64,000 bases of DNA from Linum tenue (Eukaryota; Streptophyta; Magnoliopsida; Malpighiales; Linaceae), in assembly GCA_946122785.1 (NCBI GenBank), contig CAMGYJ010000005.1:87042547-87106546 (forward strand). The letters are read 5' to 3'. The notes below the pieces were generated by a model. That model made no database searches and was not told where the DNA came from. It saw only the letters and a list, made by a program, of their open reading frames with translations. The translations under genes and the position numbers were made by a program. Below are positions 1 to 10,215 of the stretch, piece after piece (position 1 is the stretch's first letter; each line of letters opens with the position of its first letter).

Positions 1-240
1 AAGTTCGCCTAGATATGGCAATCATACTCAATACAAAGCGCAAGGAAAGGTATCTCAAATCAGCAACCCATCAGATATGAGAAGGCGGAGGCAAAAGTGA
101 TAGAATTGTTAACGAGCTACAAAAACATGGAAAGAGAACTTACACTCCTCATTGATGCTCAAACTTTGAAGCCTCAAGGAAATCTCTGAAGAAACACAGA
201 GAAAAATCAAAAGAAGGAGGTCAAAGTCATCTCAACAAGG

Positions 241-930
241 ATGGGAACAACCAAAAGTTTCCCGAGCATGAAAAATGAAGAAGAGAAGAAAGCAGTTGAG
301 TATCCATCCCTCTCTAGAAATATGATAGAAGCTTTTGGAGGAGCAAAAGTGGCAATGCCAATATTGGAGAAAATAATTTTCATAGAAGATCTAAAAGGGA
401 AGCTCGAGATTTTTATAGAAGAAGATGACCAATTTGAAGAAAAGGAGACCACGATCAAGAAAGCTCCTTGGGGTTACAAGGAATTCATCCTAGTCAATGA
501 CACAAGGAGGATCCAGGGCAATGCATTATCAAATGTCTTCTGGATGATCATCATGTGGAAAAATGTCTAGTTGACCTTGGCTCAAGTGTCAACATACTAT
601 CAATGAATCTATATGAAGAGATGAGACTAGCTGACAAAGAATAAATCAATGTCGAGATCACGCTAGCCAACAACACCCATTATTGAGCTCTTGGAATTGT
701 TTGATGCCTAAGCACCCAAGTTGGCCCGTTCATATTCTTCCCTGAATACCTCATGATAGACATGAAGACAAGCAAATAGTATTCAGTCCTATTTGGAAGG
801 CCATTTTTGCCACTGCTAGAGATAGAATTGACGTTGTCATCGGAGAAATCACTTTATACGTAGGAAAGCTCATGTGCATAGTGGAGAAGCCAATTAAAAG
901 AAGTGATGATCTTGAGTAGGATCCAAAGAA
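241..930 (+). pseudogene. Gag-pol fragment with retropepsin motif
   Basis: An open frame from 241 to 570 is followed, after a one-base frame change near 560, by LVDLGSSVNILSMNLYEEM (about 563-620). This is the Asp-Leu-Gly-containing active-site region typical of Athila/Tat aspartic proteases. Further on, LFGRPFLP (about 790-815) matches the conserved Leu-Gly-Arg-Pro-Phe stretch that follows the protease. Several stops and frame changes interrupt the reading, so no product is expected. The charged 109-residue first frame probably belongs to the end of gag. The family assignment rests on motif recognition only. Confidence 0.6.
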
Positions 931-999
931 TGAGATCAAATTTTTATTGGATCTATATTTGAGGATTCTCCAAATATCACTGTGATCAAGACCTAAAGT

Positions 1000-1275
1000 A
1001 TGGAGGTGTTGAAGGAGGTTCCACTATTTCATGATCTAAAGCTTTCTCAAATGGCACTCATGATAGCCATTAAAATTAAAAAGACGATGCTAGAAAAGAT
1101 TGAGGAGCTGGAATATGAGACATCAGAGGAGTATCAAGAGTTCATCAATCGTTATCAACCTATGGGGATCAACAAAGAACAAATCCTTGCAACGCATGGG
1201 GAGATGACAATGAAGTGGACCTTGATTGTGAAATCAACTAAAAGGGAGCCTCCTGAGCCTAGCTCAAAGTCATAA
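1000..1275 (+). pseudogene. Unassigned 91-residue frame of the retroelement
   Basis: This open frame is rich in Glu, Lys and Met and lies between the protease remnant and the GGGAGACAACCC landmark. The outer Athila-like element has another unassigned frame in the same relative position (44174-44482), and the two could be analogous. I recognise no domain. Its length and position suggest the C-terminal end of a polyprotein after internal deletion. It may not be expressed. Confidence 0.3.
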
Positions 1276-2236
1276 AAGAGAGTGCTCTCAATGGGAGACA
1301 ACCCATGTCTAGTTTCAAACTTAATGACGTTAAACAATAGTGCTATAGAGGAGATAACCTGGATTTCTCGTTTCTAGTAGTTTATTTTAATATTTATATT
1401 TTTTTAGTTTGAAATTTTGAGTTACTCAGCGGAGGTAATCATGGTATCCCTTGGATAGGATTTGAATTTGGAGCAAAATTTTGAAATTATGACTCCAAAA
1501 TCCTCACCAGAGTACACACGCGACTCGATCCACCGCACCTCTACGCCCTTTCTCTCTCTCCGTTCTTCAATTCTTCTTCCATTTTCTGCACTTTTCATCA
1601 ATCCAAGTAAGTACCCATGTTATTTAGATGAATTTAGCATCTTGTTCATGAATTTAGGACTTTGATTGAAGATTTAACGTTTAAAATTGCTTGAGTTATG
1701 TAGGGATATCTGTTGCTAATTTTTTATCCCTATTAGGTGTAATTAATGTTTGTGAATAATTGATGAAAGCTAGTATGCTTAGAAATGAGATTGCATAGTT
1801 CTTATGATGATCTTAATTGAATGTGTGCTTGGATAGATATGCCAAAATTTACAAAATTTTAGCATAACATCTTTCGATTTGAGTTTTAAACGTCAACACT
1901 GAGATCCCTTAGAGTAGGCGAGACAAATGGAGCTTAAGGAAACTCGAGCCTGGAACCAGAGACATGAGGCGGAGAAGCAGTGAAGTTATTATGGATGGAG
2001 GACTTTAGGAGGTCATTCAGGACCCTCTTTCCAGGTAATGGGACATCACTAGGAGGACCCAGTAGTTAGGAGATCAAGACTTTGAGGGAGCTATCTTTTC
2101 TTTTTCTTTTGTTTGATATTTTGAGTCTTTTCAAACAATCATGGAGAATTAGCTATTAGGAACTATGAATTCGGATTTTGAATGACAATTAAGGTAACTC
2201 GTTCCAAGCTTACCACATCACACTAATTTTCTAGTC

Positions 2237-2274
2237 CATTGAGGACAATGTCCATTTTAAAGTGTGGGGTGGGA
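2237..2274 (+). promoter_or_regulatory. Internal hairpin plus purine tract
   Basis: Stem CATTG (2237-2241), loop AGGA and stem CAATG (2246-2250) are followed a few bases later by TTTAAAGTGTGGGGTGGG. The same arrangement occurs in the array units, the inner element and the outer element, always well upstream of the terminal tract. Confidence 0.55.
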
Positions 2275-3172
2275 ATGGTTGATATGATTTGTCTTGATGT
2301 TCTTACTACTTGCTACATGATTAGTTGTTCGAATTTTGAAAATTTTCAATGCTAAAATGATTATAACATGTGCTTAAATGATTTTTGAAAGTATTAAAGA
2401 TTTTTTTCCATCTAATGACTTTGGTCATCCCCTACAAGGATGAAACACTTCTCATCTTACTTTGAATCAATGAGTCTAGCAATCATCACTTGATCTCGGG
2501 AGGATAGTGTAGTGGCTATGAAGGATGCGATAATGTAGTGGCTATGAATGGAATATAATGACCATTTGATGAGTTTGGATGTCATGTTATTTGATCTATT
2601 AAAAAATTTCTGACTATGCAAAAGAGTCTCTTGTTTTCAAAAGTTTTCAAAGGTTGAACTGTATCTGTAAAAAAATGCAAAAAAAAAAATCTATCTATGA
2701 AGACATTGTTTCATTCGGAAAATGCCATGTTGTTTTGAGAAATAAAGTGTGGGGTAAGCTCAACATGTGAGGCATATTTTCATTGCACAAAATCGAGTTT
2801 TGGAAGAGATACGAGTTGAGCTTTAGCCGGGAAGTCCTGCAAGGGATGCTAGTTCCTCTCTAGTACAATTGAAATTTTCATCCTTCAAATTGATTGCAAA
2901 TTTGAGGATGTGTTTTTAAGAGCACATATAAAGCTTCCAAAATCCCGTAACTTCATTGACCATCCACATGAGTCGAGGTACACCTAGTTTCTAAACTCTT
3001 CCTCAATCAATAAGGGTATAAGGCTCTAGTAGTAAAGAACCCTCCATACAAGAAAAACTAGAAAAATATTTTAAAAAGGTGGAAAAATTCAAAAATCTGT
3101 AAAAGAGTATGAATTTGAATAAGGCAAAGTGCTTAAATGAAATATCAAGTTGATGGTAGAAAGCATTCAAGC

Positions 3173-3738
3173 TTAAATTAGTTGGCGATCTTCGGGAAGG
3201 ATGGCCAAGTAGAAGTTACCCACTTTGATGGAGTCGTTAAACCATGGTGGGGGCACTTCGTAGACAGACCAAAGTACCTCTCCCTGGCATCCAAAGAGTC
3301 TCATCATCTTCCTATGTAAAATGGTGATTTGTTTTTGCAGATTCGCGTCTTGGAAGGGGGGATGATAGTGGGCTAGGAATTTGCTCACTAAGGTCTTCAA
3401 CATCTGTATAAAAAAGTCTTCACCTTCAAATTTTCCACTGCAACCTGAGGATGTGAATACTTAATCTAAGGTCCTCAGCCCCAAGGGGTAGGAAATACCC
3501 CATGGTCCGGGCCACTGGCTGCGATTGACCCACATTCAGATCCCTTACTTGATTTTTGGGATCCCCCATTAGTGCTTTACCGGCGATCTCTTTGTCACTC
3601 TCTGTCTCGTCTGCGAACAACCTCATCCAGGTCCTCCTCCACAACCAATCTCTCTTTTAGTGTTTTCTTAAACTGACAAAGAGTCCGTTCAAGTTCGTGG
3701 TCCAAAGGCAGTAGATCACCTAACTGGCTACGGGTCAT
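3173..3738 (-). pseudogene. Athila-like gag fragment
   Basis: Translation on the minus strand starts at an ATG at 3738 with Met-Thr-Arg-Ser-Gln followed by a Leu-Leu-Pro-Leu-Asp stretch. This is the N-terminus also seen in the inner element gag (43804) and, with changes, in the outer one (31200). It continues to a TMGYFLPLGAEDLRL segment. An internal deletion then joins it to a later gag block (3403 to 3173) containing KFLAHYHPP and FNDSIKVGNFYLAILPEDRQLI-like sequence, which matches the inner element's gag near 43090-43270. Stops and frame changes are present. Gag would form the virus-like particle, but this copy cannot encode it. Confidence 0.65.
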
Positions 3739-3855
3739 GCACTACCTGAACACACAAGCTGGAAACAAAACCCGTGTAGACAAAAGGGGAAAGAAAGAAA
3801 TGCAGAAAATAAAGCTAAAGCAACAGAAATTCACTTTTCTTCAATAACCTAGCCG

Positions 3856-3873
3856 TCCCCAACAACGGCGTCA
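3856..3873 (-). other. Worn tRNA-Asp primer binding site
   Basis: The minus strand reads TGACGCCGTTGTTGGGGA, an imperfect copy of the tRNA-Asp complement TGGCGCCGTTGCCGGGGA found intact in the array. It lies 5 bases from the LTR edge, the normal spacing. Confidence 0.7.
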
Positions 3874-3878
3874 AAACT

Positions 3879-4956
3879 TGAGTCGCTAAAACATAACACT
3901 CCTAACATAGGCCAAATATAGTCATTAAAAGGGACTACAATAAAGTGGATTGAGTTATATTTTTCAACCTGAGTCCTAGATATACTAAGTACTCAGTGAA
4001 CTTACTATTAACTAGCGATCAAATTGTAGGGAAATTTGTTGCACACAAAGATAAATAAAAGCAGGTAATTGTGTTGATTTCCAAGTTTGAGAAACGCTAC
4101 TCAGGTCAACATCCCCCTAGTTTGTAGTTAGGCCACATTGTAATTCACCCCAATCTAGTTCAATTGATATTTATATTGCGGAAAGTCCTTAGGTAATTTG
4201 GAGTTTCGACTAAAGTGCTCTTGATCTCTTGAATAGAATACTCGACGTGATACTATCCTTCACTGGAATATATCACCAAGGCATATGCAAACACACCCCT
4301 CTATTAGGTTTGATTCCAGTACAAAGCAATGAATTGATTGAATCTCGTACAATCGATTCACTACTTCTTATTCAGGTTGCTCTATTGACCTATTCAGAGA
4401 CTATCGTTCTAGGTTAAATTAGGAAACATACAAGGTTGATCATGACTCATAGGTTTCTAAATAATTCCTCAAATTGATATATAACGATCAACACTCATGA
4501 ATATGGGTTCATACAATATGATCCTAACATACAGAACTAGGGTTCTTCATACCCAAGCGGTAGAAACAGGTGTACTCCATAGAGAAAGAAGAAAACACAA
4601 CCAAAGTGGTCATACTTATGAAGATGTGTATAATCAACTCCAAGATGTTGGTATGCTCTCTAATGGTTGAACTACAAGATTCAATCATCCAATCTAAGCT
4701 CCAATTAGCTCCAATGTCTTGTTCTTCATCAGTTTCTATCTCTCTAGTGCTCTCTTAGGTCGTTTCTTGAAGTAAAAATCGGATGCCCTATCTTTTTGTT
4801 TCCCTGAAGTTTTGCAAGTCACGGCCCACGTCACAACCGTGACTCAGGCGTCTGCCAGTGAATTGCAAAAAAACATTGTTTCTTCAAGTCATGAACACAG
4901 AGTCATGACTATGGGTTGCGAGTCATGGGCGTGACTGTGAGTTGTACTTGTACCCT
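3879..4956 (-). repeat. Diverged Athila-like 5' LTR, truncated
   Basis: Plus-strand reading begins TGAGTCGCTAAAACATAACAC next to the primer site and is collinear with the array LTR (6048 onward), but strongly diverged. Shared blocks include the AAAGGGACT and GCGGAAGATCC-like stretches. It stops at 4956, where another LTR begins, and it lacks the expected GAGTCATCA outer end. Near its end it carries a palindromic set of GTCACGG / CCGTGAC words (4815-4940). Confidence 0.6.
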
Positions 4957-6047
4957 TGATAACACCAAAATGGTATTATTTATCTTGCATTTATTAGGTG
5001 AAATTGTGTTAAAATGATCTTCAATTGTTTAAAAAAATGTCATTTGCATGCCCATTTCGTTCATTTTCGTTTATGATACTGTTTTGGGAGGCATTTAATA
5101 TTTCGAGCAAAGATGGGGAGGAAATGGGCAAGAATGTGTAGAAACAAGGAGAAGAACCAGACAAGACAAAGATCGCACCTGAAGGGCTCAAGTTACCGAC
5201 CGTGAAGTCTTCCAGAAGATCACAGGCTAAGGTAGAGAGATCCCGACCGCGAAGTGGAGCTTCCTGACCGCGAACTCTGGAAGGAGTCTTCGCTGGGAGA
5301 ACAGAGAGTTTCCCCACTCTCTTCGCGGGCAACGTTGATCCAGACTGAGGAAAATGATCACGCCCGTGACACACAAGTTCCGTCTTCAGGCCACGAACTA
5401 GCCCGAGATTTCCAGCGCCTACAAATGGTGGAGCTTCTGGAGAGAAAGTGGAGAGCCGCCTTAGAGTGAGAAAGTTAGTTTTTTTGATTTTTTAGAGAGA
5501 GAAACACATTGGGAGAGTTTCATTGAAGATCCAATCAACCCAAAGAGCAAGGAGAAGGTGCAAGCAATGAGAAGAAGCTTAATTCCATCACTTCCCTTTT
5601 CTAGTTTGTTTTTTCGTCCTCTCTAGTGACTTGATTATCTAATGGTTGTTTGGGGAAGATGAAACCTAGTTTATAGGTTGTGTATGAATGAGTTTATGAA
5701 TGAATTTGTTTATCTATTTGATTTTATTGTTATTCTAGCTTTGATTGTGTTTGGGTAAGTCGCTCTAATCTTCTCTACTAGCGTACTTAACGCTTCTACG
5801 CTGGGTTTGGAGCTTTAGAGTTAGACGGGTATGCGCCATCAAGCAAATTGAGTTAGATGTATGAATGGGAGCCTATAATGGTCGAGGCGACCGAACCCCT
5901 GCTATAGGTAGCCTTCCTAGATAGAACTCGGGATAAAACCTCGGCGTGGACGGTGGATAGTGTCCATTGAAATAAGCCATTAGCTTAATTCCCCAGATAC
6001 GATAGCCTAGATCGAGGTGACTATATATGGGTTTAGGGGAGGCGTAC
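4957..6047 (+). repeat. Truncated Athila-like LTR (third family)
   Basis: This begins TGATAACACC, comparable with the TGATTCGGGCC start of the outer element LTR. It carries GACCGCGAA / TTCGCGG words (5195-5330) and a GAGAGAGAAACAC leader-like segment. It runs into the array at 6048 without a CA end, so its 3' part is missing. The 71- and 117-residue open frames across 5021-5469 are antiparallel readings of non-coding LTR sequence. Whether the orientation is sense is inferred from the TG start. Confidence 0.45.
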
Positions 6048-7520
6048 TGACACGCTAAAACACAACACCTAACAATGGCCAAGTGTAACCAATGAAAGGG
6101 ACTGCAGTATAGTGGCACAAGTAATAAATATCGAATCCACGGGTCTCTAGAGTTACTATTACTCAGCTTCAGTTCATTATCTAGCAAACTAGATTAAGGA
6201 TTGATTGATAAACTACTCTACTGACTACTCTACTAATTACAAGTTGGGAACTCACTTAGGTATGATTCCCCCTAGCTCCTCAATTAGGTCCAAGTTGCAA
6301 TTACCTTTGGTTGATCTACTGTTGATTAAACTGCGGAAGATCCTAAATTAGCTTGGAATCTCTTAAGCTGACCAAGCCCTCTCAGACAGAATACCCGGCA
6401 GGCGACTAACCTTCACCGGGATAGACTGCTAAGGCGATTCACACAGATCTCCACTACTGGAATGAATTCCAGTACAAAGCAGTGAATTGATTGACTCTCG
6501 CACAACCAATTCACTACTATCAATCAAGGAAGCTCTCTTAACCTAATCAGATTCTATCTATCATAGGTTAAAGCAGAAATCAGAGAATTTGATCAAGATC
6601 CAATTGACTCAATAAATCATGCCTCATCGATTATAATCAAACAGTATAGCATCCAAAACTTCATACAAGAAAGATCCTAACTCATGGAACTAGGGTTCCT
6701 CAAAACCTAAGTGAAGGGAAGTTACTCCATAGAGAAGAGAGAGACTGCAGAAATCTGATCTAGATCTTCAATCTCCATCTCCAAGCTTGATTCCCGAGCT
6801 CCAATGGCGAAGAAATCCTCCAAAATAGCTCCAAGAATGTTTCCAAGTCGCTCTCTCTCTCTAGGGTTCGTCCCTTGGGTGTTTGGGATCCAAAACCCAG
6901 CTCCCTTCCCTTTTGGCTCGGATTAGGCTTAAAAACAGGCTTCCCCGAGTTGCACGGCCAGGTGCACGGCCGTGCACAACACCATTCTGGCCGTGCACCC
7001 TCAAAACGCACCGTTTCACTTAATCGATCTCAGCCATCTTGCACGGCCAGGTGCACGGCCGTGCAAGGCTGGATTTTGCCCGTGCAAGGCCTCGGCAGAG
7101 AGCGCACGGCCAGAATTATATGTTGCACGGCCGTGCGCCTCCCTGGTCTGCCCGTGCAGCTTGCTCAGCCTCTGTTTAATGCTTCGTTTCTCCCTCGTCC
7201 GGACTCCGAATCAGTCGCCGTTTGATCCCAGACGCTCGTAGTCTCGTCCTCTTTCGTTTCATAACAAGCTTGCATGATTCTCTGTCCATAAAGTGAGGTA
7301 GAAATCAATTCTTCTTCAGGTCATGCCCGAGTTTCTGCTCCCGAATCGCCAATTGATCTCTGATTGACTTGAAACTTGCGCCTATGCTTCACTTTATGTG
7401 CTAGGACCTGAAATGTGACAAAGGAACACAACCTAGCATAAAATAGGCCAAAGACACGGTAATTCAAGCTCAAACAATCAAGAAACAAAGGGGAAAACAT
7501 GTGCAAATACCGAGTCATCA
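6048..7520 (-). repeat. Array LTR A (3'-most in element orientation)
   Basis: This 1473-bp LTR reads TGATGACTCGG...on the minus strand and ends ...TTTTAGCGTGTCA. The plus-strand start TGACACGCT differs by one base from TGACTCGCT in the other copies. The short inverted termini are TGACTCG / CGAGTCA. A run of TGCACGGCC palindromes lies at 6950-7165. The long overlapping plus-strand open frames here recur only because the LTR is repeated and do not resemble proteins. Confidence 0.9.
6950..7165. repeat. Palindromic CACGGCC cluster in the array LTR
   Basis: Words such as TTGCACGGCCAGG, TGCACGGCCGTGCA and CCGTGCAAGG recur about eight times within 215 bp in both orientations, so the region could fold into several GC-rich hairpins. 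The same cluster sits at 11114-11325, 15213-15420 and 19386-19595 in the other LTRs. Confidence 0.8.
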
Positions 7521-7522
7521 AA

Positions 7523-7561
7523 TCCCCCCACACTTAACTGTTTGCTTGTCCCCAAGCAAAC
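7523..7561 (-). promoter_or_regulatory. Terminal polypurine tract with GGGA hairpin, unit 1
   Basis: The minus strand reads stem GTTTGCTTG, loop GGGA, stem CAAGCAAAC (7561-7540), then AGTTAAGTGTGGGGGGA abutting the LTR. It would prime plus-strand DNA synthesis. The stem is 9 bp and perfect. Confidence 0.85.
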
Positions 7562-8584
7562 CTAACTCAAACCAATGCAACTCTCCAGAGCTCTATAGCA
7601 ACATACAACCCCGATCGTCGGTAGAGGATTTCCTATCATATAGCAGCTTACGAGGTCAACTGGTCTTCTAAGACGTTCCCTATCTCTCTCAATGCGAGTA
7701 CTAGACTCAAGCCAGGATCATGAGAAAAAGTAGAAGTAAGACAGTCAGTTCATGGATAAAGGGACTCACACCATTCACAACCAAGGACTCGTTGTACCGG
7801 GGTGCTCTTTCACTTCATTTCACCGTTGGAACCCCTTTTTCACTTTCATTTACATTTTTTTCTTTCATTTGGTGGGTTCCAACTGCAGTCTTTTGCACGG
7901 TCGACCCTTATTAGTCGAGCAAGAGCAATTTCTGTACATCTGGCGCTCGCCAGAGTACTTCTTTTAACTCCTTTTCCTCAACTCGTGTGGAGGGTCAATG
8001 AAATTAAGGGGGGTCGGAAGCTCTATCCGTGCCCTTAAAAACACATCCTCGAGTAGGCAAACCGTTCAACGGGTGGAAGTTTTACTTGTACTAGAGACAG
8101 CTTAGCTTCACCTTGTAGGAGTACCCCACTAAGGATCACTAAAATCTCTTCCAAAACCCGATTTTGTGCAATGAACGGTGCCACACACGTTGGGCTTACC
8201 CCATGTTTAAGATTTAATGATTTTGACATGGAGGACCAACTGCTTCCCATTTTCCATGAGCACCTGTTCGATACACGAGTCCATAACACAATCCAAAGAG
8301 TCACCATTACCACATGAATTCAACGGTCTTAGCTCCACTAATTCACAAAATCAACTGACACAGCAAGAGCTAGATAGGAAAAATCTTATACTTCAACATC
8401 CTCCATAGTGCTACACTACCTCCCTAGGTTGCACATTACTATAGAGACTGTCAATTCAAAGCATACTGAGCAGGCAATTTGCAAGGAAACACGTACTTGG
8501 AGCCCTCAAATTTAAAATTTGGACAGTGGACTAGGCTCCAAGCACACAAACAGCCAAACATTCACCCGCATACATAATCGAACA
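7562..8584 (-). other. Non-coding 3' region of unit 1
   Basis: About 1 kb lies between the two hairpin/purine modules. It is nearly identical in units 2 and 3, and a diverged relative of part of it occurs in the fragment at 2745-3010. The open frames on either strand change between copies through single-base indels and have no recognisable domains. I see no gene in it. Confidence 0.6.
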
Positions 8585-8619
8585 TCCCCCCACACTTAAG
8601 CACGACATTGTCCTCAATG
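8585..8619 (-). promoter_or_regulatory. Internal hairpin plus purine tract, unit 1
   Basis: Stem CATTG, loop AGGA, stem CAATG (8619-8606 on the minus strand) precedes CTTAAGTGTGGGGG. It is a second version of the terminal module, about 1.05 kb upstream of it in element orientation. Confidence 0.7.
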
Positions 8620-8819
8620 GAGGAAAGATAAGGAGGGTAGAACGAAGTTACCAGATCAAGGGTGAATGATGGTGGACGGGGCAGGCGGTGCATTCCAGGA
8701 AGAGAGTAATCAGAACACAAACACCACACAAAATCTCACAAAGGTTGAGTTATTGACTCTAAAATCAAATAAAAACTGACTCAACCGAGGAGAAATAGAT
8801 AAAGAAATGCAAACCGACT

Positions 8820-8847
8820 GGTTGGGTTGCCTCCCAACAAGCGCTTC
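8820..8847 (-). promoter_or_regulatory. Conserved GCGCTTGTTGGGAGG landmark, unit 1
   Basis: The minus strand reads AAGCGCTTGTTGGGAGGCAA followed by CCCAACC just downstream of the gag-like frame. Counterparts are at 12941-12963, 17091-17113, 38912-38934 (minus) and 44516-44542 (plus). A short GTTG/CAAC stem with a GGAGG loop is possible. Its function is unknown to me. Confidence 0.6.
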
Positions 8848-8875
8848 TTTCACGTCGTGAGCCGGACGATGGCTC

Positions 8876-10081
8876 CTAAGTTTCGGTCCACCCCAGAACC
8901 TCTTGAAGTTGAGGTTCTCGTCAATGAGGTGGAGTCTCAAGTCACGAGCATGTGGTATGACAGGTGATGGAAGCTCGTGCACTTGATGCAGATGAAGTCT
9001 CCACCCTCGAGACCTCTTCTTCTCTTCTCTCGTCTCATTGCCCCAAACCAGATATGACAGCATCGATTGGCCACCATCCGTCCACCAAGAGGGACCGATG
9101 TCGATGTGGCCTTGGTCTGGCAAAGAGACACTGCAAATGGGTCCTTGCCAAGCAGCTCCTCGAAGTTTGGTGGAGATATCACATGTAACTCATGGCCGGT
9201 GCAAGCCTCTTCCACCTCAACTTCGTCCTCAGCCTGGACGCCAATTGCTTCTTCAACCTCCCTTCTTCTTCATGTGGTATCACCCCTGGGAAATGATCAA
9301 GAACTCCTTCTGCTTCACTTTCGTCATCCTCCACAACTTCTTTTGCACCCTTTCTCTCTCTTCTTCTTCTAGCACGGATTGGAGAGCAAGTTGCCAAGCA
9401 ATTTCTCATGAGATCTTCTTGCATCTCCTCACTCATGCCCACCTCTTCAAAGCTCAGTGTGGGGTGCGGAAAGGGTGGTCGGCTACGACAGGACATTCCT
9501 GATCATGATCATCTCGGGAGCTCTCCGTGACAACTTCTGTGTGCTCCACGATGTCCTTGTAGCCTTCTTCTTTCTCGTCCTCTTCTAGTACGGTAGCAGA
9601 CGGGTGATCTTGAGCAAGTTGTGAGCAAACTTGCAACACCCACTCTGTTTGCTTCGCTGAGCGTTGAACAGCCTCCTCCATATCATGGAGATATGAGGGA
9701 TCGGAAGAGGAAAGGGCTTGGATGTGAAGATCCATCTGCGATTGCGTCTCTCGGAGTCCCGAACAAACTGCTCCAGGAGAAGCTCAGTTCATAGTTTGGA
9801 TCTGGCTGTGGAGTGTAGCATGGCTCTGCAGAATGGCCCGTGAAGGCCGCCATGGGTAACTCCAGCGCTGATGGCCCTTCTGGTTGTGGGAGAAAGTCTT
9901 CTTGGTAATGAGATTGTTCTTGATATGCCCAGGGGTCAGATTGTTCTCCATAGTAAGGGGGTTGGTACTGGAACCCGGATCCATAGTCTTCTCCTCCTTG
10001 ATTGCTCCAGGGTGTCTCGGGGTAATACCACTCGGATGGTGGTGGATACCCCCAATGGTTGGAGAAGCCATGAGGATCCAT
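8876..10081 (-). pseudogene. Gag-like frame of the non-autonomous unit, copy 1
   Basis: The frame starts at an ATG at 10081, about 110 bp after the primer site. The first ~85 residues are rich in Tyr, Pro, Gln, Trp and Gly (WGYPPPSEWYYPETPW, YQPPYYGEQSDPWAYQ). A helical charged middle part follows (FVRDSERRNRRMDL-like in other copies, MEEAVQRSAKQTEWVLQVCSQLAQDH). Next come an acidic Glu/Asp-rich part and a C-terminal part with LHLHQVHELPSP. Read across copies it would be about 400 residues. Here it breaks near 9785 and again near 9735. I do not recognise a family. By position it replaces gag, and capsid or structural function is only inferred. Confidence 0.55.
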
Positions 10082-10191
10082 GATTCAGATCTGCACCAAC
10101 AAAAACAAAACACCCAAGTGAAAAGCAAGGGTGGAAAACAAAAGAAAACGCTAAAGTAACAAACTTCTGCCTTTCCTAATAATCTAGAAAG

Positions 10192-10209
10192 TCCCCGGCA
10201 ACGGCGCCA
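10192..10209 (-). other. tRNA-Asp primer binding site, unit 1
   Basis: The minus strand reads TGGCGCCGTTGCCGGGGA, a perfect complement of a plant tRNA-Asp 3' end as I know it. It is separated by 6 bases from the LTR edge at 10216. Confidence 0.9.
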
Positions 10210-10215
10210 AAAACT

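Larger units (their letters stand above)
1..3170 (+). mobile_element. Degenerate Athila-like Ty3/gypsy fragment, protease to 3' region
   Basis: The stretch reads on the plus strand as the second half of an old Ty3/gypsy element. It has a broken gag-protease part (about 200-930), an unassigned frame (1000-1275), a worn GGGAGACAACCC landmark near 1290, an internal hairpin plus purine tract (2237-2274), and then non-coding sequence. Bases 2745-3010 are recognisably similar, though diverged, to the reverse complement of the array's 7990-8230. An example is the shared run TTCATTGCACAAAATCG. No LTR of its own is visible. It ends near 3170 against a fragment in the opposite orientation. Bases 1310-2230 and 2275-2740 hold no gene I recognise. 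Confidence 0.6.
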
